From Planoprotostelium fungivorum (lineage: Eukaryota > Evosea > Variosea > Cavosteliida > Cavosteliaceae), in the NCBI GenBank assembly GCA_003024175.1, contig MDYQ01000169.1, forward strand, positions 1 to 61,373: DNA of 61,373 nucleotides, in the 5' to 3' direction. Shown here piece by piece: positions 58,453 to 61,373 of this stretch (its first letter is position 1; the number at the start of each line of letters is the position of its first letter). Both the position numbers and the translations under genes were made by a program. The notes under the pieces were generated by a model that was not told the DNA's origin, made no database searches, and was given only the letters and a program-made list of their open reading frames with translations.

Positions 58453-61297
58453 TTGGTGTCATCATCCAGGTTAATATGGGAAATATCCCTCTGAACACCC
58501 TCTATATAGAGCTGAAGGCCAGGGGTGGCAGGACTGGCAATCATTTGGCATTTGGGTCCAGGCTTGGCGGCAAAAGGGACTGTGTTGTGCCCAACATTTG
58601 ACATCATTGACTAATTGGAAAACTCGGAGAAAAGTCAGTGAAAACTCAGCAACCAAGAAACACATTCAATGCATGTTCATTGAAAAGGAACACCTTGGCT
58701 TTCTTTGGTTTGAAATCATTCTTTATAAACAGAGACTCATTGAACTGTTTGGTTCTTATGTGGTGACCATACACCACAGACTGCTCCACCAGATTTAATT
58801 TGGGCTTCTATTGCCTTTGGCAATCCTCCTCAATGTGTCTAGGTGTTGTGTTGTCCATTGTGATGTGATTGTATTCAATTTCGTTCCTTGTTCAGATTTG
58901 TATTCCCAGGTGCAAGTTTTCTTTGATGAACGCAAAGAAGAAAACAAACAGAAACAGATCACCAACCCCACATCATGCTCTAAAGACACTGGTAAGTTCT
59001 ATTTGTTATATTTGGATATCTCTTTCTTATTATATATATATACCAAAGATTGAAGGACACCATCTTTACCCTTTGCAGCTGAAATGACCACTCCTTACCC
59101 TTGAGATGTCTCTCATTTGAGTCAACTTACAACTATCAATGCCAGGAGCTAAACCACCTTTTTGCTCGAGAGGGCCAAGTATACTAGATCCAATTGCATC
59201 ACATATTCAACAAATCAACAGTAATTTGAATAGTTTATTTTTAGACATTGCCAGTGCATGGGAGCAATTAGTGATTTCCATCCACATGCCACTGAAGTAT
59301 ATCCATTGCCTCATCTTGGCTATGACCTAACCAATCAACAAGCAATCTGACCTCTGATTAATCAACTCATTCAAGAATCACCTGCATAGAATTGTGTGAT
59401 TTGTTAGGTATAGGCTCGTGTTTAGTGTTCAGGTTTGTTGTGGCCACATCAGATGTTGTTGGCTCTGCACCAAAGTTTTCATATATTGTTCTCATAACTT
59501 TCTGGGGAAAATTGTCAAGAAAAGACAGAGACGAGAGTTGATTTTGTCTTGTCTTGTTCTGTCTTGCCCAATAAAATGGCAAGACAAGACCAATACAAGA
59601 CAAGCAATTTTTTGTCAAGACAGATCCAAAAATTGCAAGACAAGACAGAGACACAAATTTTTATGTCTCTGCAGATTGTAATGCATGGACACCAACCAGA
59701 AAAACCAAATCAAATGCCAAAGTGGATGTAATTAATAAAGATGGTACAATCTTGTTGAGTTATTATGCAGAATTGGTGAAACAAGATGCAAATGAAAGAT
59801 AATTACAACAAAGTATATATGCTTTATCTAGAAATCTTTGTGTCTCAGCCAGGCAATGTGAATTGTCAATTCGACCATGTGTTGACAATACTTTCAAGTA
59901 ATTGAGCAGTCGATTGTTAAAATTGACTGTAATTCACATGTCTGCTTTCTTTTGATAGAGAACATACAACAAAAAAGGACATAACTTCACAACAATACCT
60001 GCAAAAAAATGCAGAAAATTACTGAAAATCGAGCTGTCCGTGCACGCACGGTGAGCAATTATTTCTGAATTTTCTGAGTTTTTTTGATATTTTTTTAAAA
60101 TTTTAACATCAATATTATAACTGTAACAAGACTGCGCATGTGCGGTCTATTGTATTTGTAAACAAGCTCTGATGTGACCGTGAAAATCATAAGACACATG
60201 TACATCATCATTGCAATTGAAGTTGTCCGTCAGATATTGCATCACTCCATAACATATTTCAATTACAACAGAATATGGCTTTGCAAAATGCAAGATTGCA
60301 AAAAAATCACAAGAGGACAGCAAGTGGTTGCAAAAAAAGGTGCTTGTTTTTTGCCTCTATTGGGTTTGTATATTCTTGTTTTTTTTCAATGGTCTGATAC
60401 ATCCACCCGCGTGGCACATAATCAAGAGACCGACCAATTTACGATGCCCAATCAAGATCGATTGTGGATCTATTTCACTTTCACATCTCTCCTATTCCCT
60501 CTGTGCTCTGATTCTTGACCTGTTCTGATTGAAGAAGACTTCAGAGACAACATGAAGGACAGCTACCAGCAGAATGAGTTGTTTCCACCGGAGCAACCCA
60601 TGAATCAAATGGAGGAGAATCTGTAGACGTGTCCAATGCATGCATGATCCCACAGTCAATGTTGGATTAGATGAAAGTTTGGTTTCTGATTTTCTCGCGT
60701 GATAGAGAGATTCATGAGCATTGGAAGGAGAAGTTCACAACCAATTGAGACTTGAACGTCAAACTTTCGCGTCTTCATCACACAACCGGAAGAGGAAATA
60801 CATTGGCCCAACAACACAAATTTGGAATCACCAAAAGATGCATGCCAACAAGTCTTCCTCCCCCGCAGGTCTTCATGGCTGCCAGCAGTGTGCCCCTCTA
60901 CCTGAATCACAAGGTACAAATGTCTGACAATTGGCCCAACCTGACTGATAGGTAGAGATGCTATAGAGGGAATCACTACAGCCTGAATCATCACATTATC
61001 ACCGATCATCAGATACATCTCCACTGATGGGGTCTCATCCACAACTCCACTCTTCTGCAGCTGATATTACCACTCCTTGTTATAAAAGGATTATCTCACA
61101 CTTGACAATGGGGTAAAGGATGGATGCAGATGGTAGACTTGATGGTGATGTACGAGACCTCTCTTCTTACGGAGGGGCTTTGAACAATCCCTTTTTATTA
61201 CACAATACAATTGTAGACCGTCAAATCAATTCCTTTTGTCATCGATATTCCTTCTCCACAACGTAGCGTCATAACATTGTCCCCTTGATCCAGTGGA
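58453..61297. other. AT-rich repetitive stretch, no convincing gene
   Basis: Short open frames only. Contains the fold-back repeat at 59,535-59,660, poly-T runs (60,080-60,105), TATATATATA (59,030-59,041) and a 128-codon open frame on (-) (60656-61042, MDETPSVEMYLMIGDN...) with no recognisable domain. AATAAA-like signals on (-) near 61,190 may serve the gene at the right edge. Confidence 0.5.
59535..59665. repeat. Fold-back of CAAGACAAGA/TCTTGTCTTG repeats
   Basis: TTTTGTCTTGTCTTGTTCTG (about 59,541-59,560) faces CAAGACAAGACCAATACAAG (about 59,580-59,599), forming an inverted repeat around CCCAATAAAATGG. More CAAGACAAGACAGAGAC follows. It may be the tip of a larger inverted-repeat element. 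Confidence 0.65.
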
Positions 61298-61373
61298 TCA
61301 GTTCTTACGCTTCCTCTTGGATGTGGTGACGCGAGCAGTTCTTGCTTTGAAATCTGCCACCAGGTCCAGGCTA
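61298..61373 (-). CDS. C-terminus of an unidentified protein (partial, runs off the window)
   Basis: Reads LDLVADFKARTARVTTSKRK then RKN and a stop at 61298-61300. The basic tail with RKRK and Ser/Thr suggests a nuclear or nucleolar protein. Only about 25 residues are visible, too few to identify it. Confidence 0.55.
   Translation of the reverse strand, partial: SLDLVADFKARTARVTTSKRKRKN

Overview
The window is nuclear DNA of a eukaryote with a very compact, intron-rich genome. Most splice sites follow GTGAG...CAG and most introns are about 35-50 nt. The gene set (CLC-6/7 transporter, PHD-JmjC demethylase, KNL1, COG7, myosin V, PAF1, makorin, PIN1, NSDHL and the ciliary protein IQCG/DRC9) points to an opisthokont that builds motile cilia. 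An early-branching animal such as a sponge, a unicellular holozoan or a zoosporic fungus would all fit. I cannot choose between them from sequence alone.

Layout. 1-12,967: TM9SF3 3' end (+), an 18-exon CLC (-), an EF-hand-like protein (-), mitochondrial ribosomal protein bL36 (+), a PHD-JmjC demethylase (+), a Golgi-type putative glycosyltransferase (+) and a flavin monooxygenase (-). 13,000-21,834: a K/E-rich small protein, a 2OG-Fe(II) oxygenase-fold protein, unresolved exons, Cu/Zn SOD and COG7, all on (-). 21,970-31,428: KNL1, IQCG, a puromycin-sensitive-type aminopeptidase and a glutathione peroxidase, head to tail on (+). 31,504-42,585: dephospho-CoA kinase, a GAF/GAF/PAS adenylyl cyclase, NSDHL, several unrecognised genes and a possible Crinkler/PD-(D/E)XK-like gene. 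43,508-54,807: PIN1, a GATA-type zinc-finger protein, myosin V, makorin and PAF1. From about 54,800 the sequence becomes AT-rich and repetitive. It holds a DGAT2 fragment, a decayed Polinton-type DNA polymerase B carrying two copies of a hAT-like MITE, fold-back repeats and, at the right edge, the C-terminus of one more (-) gene.

Spacing is extreme: divergent start codons can be 36 bp apart and convergent stop codons 20 bp apart, and in about a dozen genes the stop codon is embedded in, or touches, a polyadenylation-like NATAAA. Most genes are unrelated housekeeping functions (Golgi/endosome membrane traffic, chromatin/transcription, kinetochore, redox, sterol and CoA metabolism), so the clustering reflects compaction rather than a pathway. 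The most unusual points are a CLC lacking its gating and proton glutamates, a 2OG oxygenase fold lacking metal ligands, a cyanobacterial-style GAF-PAS adenylyl cyclase, a start codon that is an exon by itself in COG7, and the MITE pair inside the polymerase relic.
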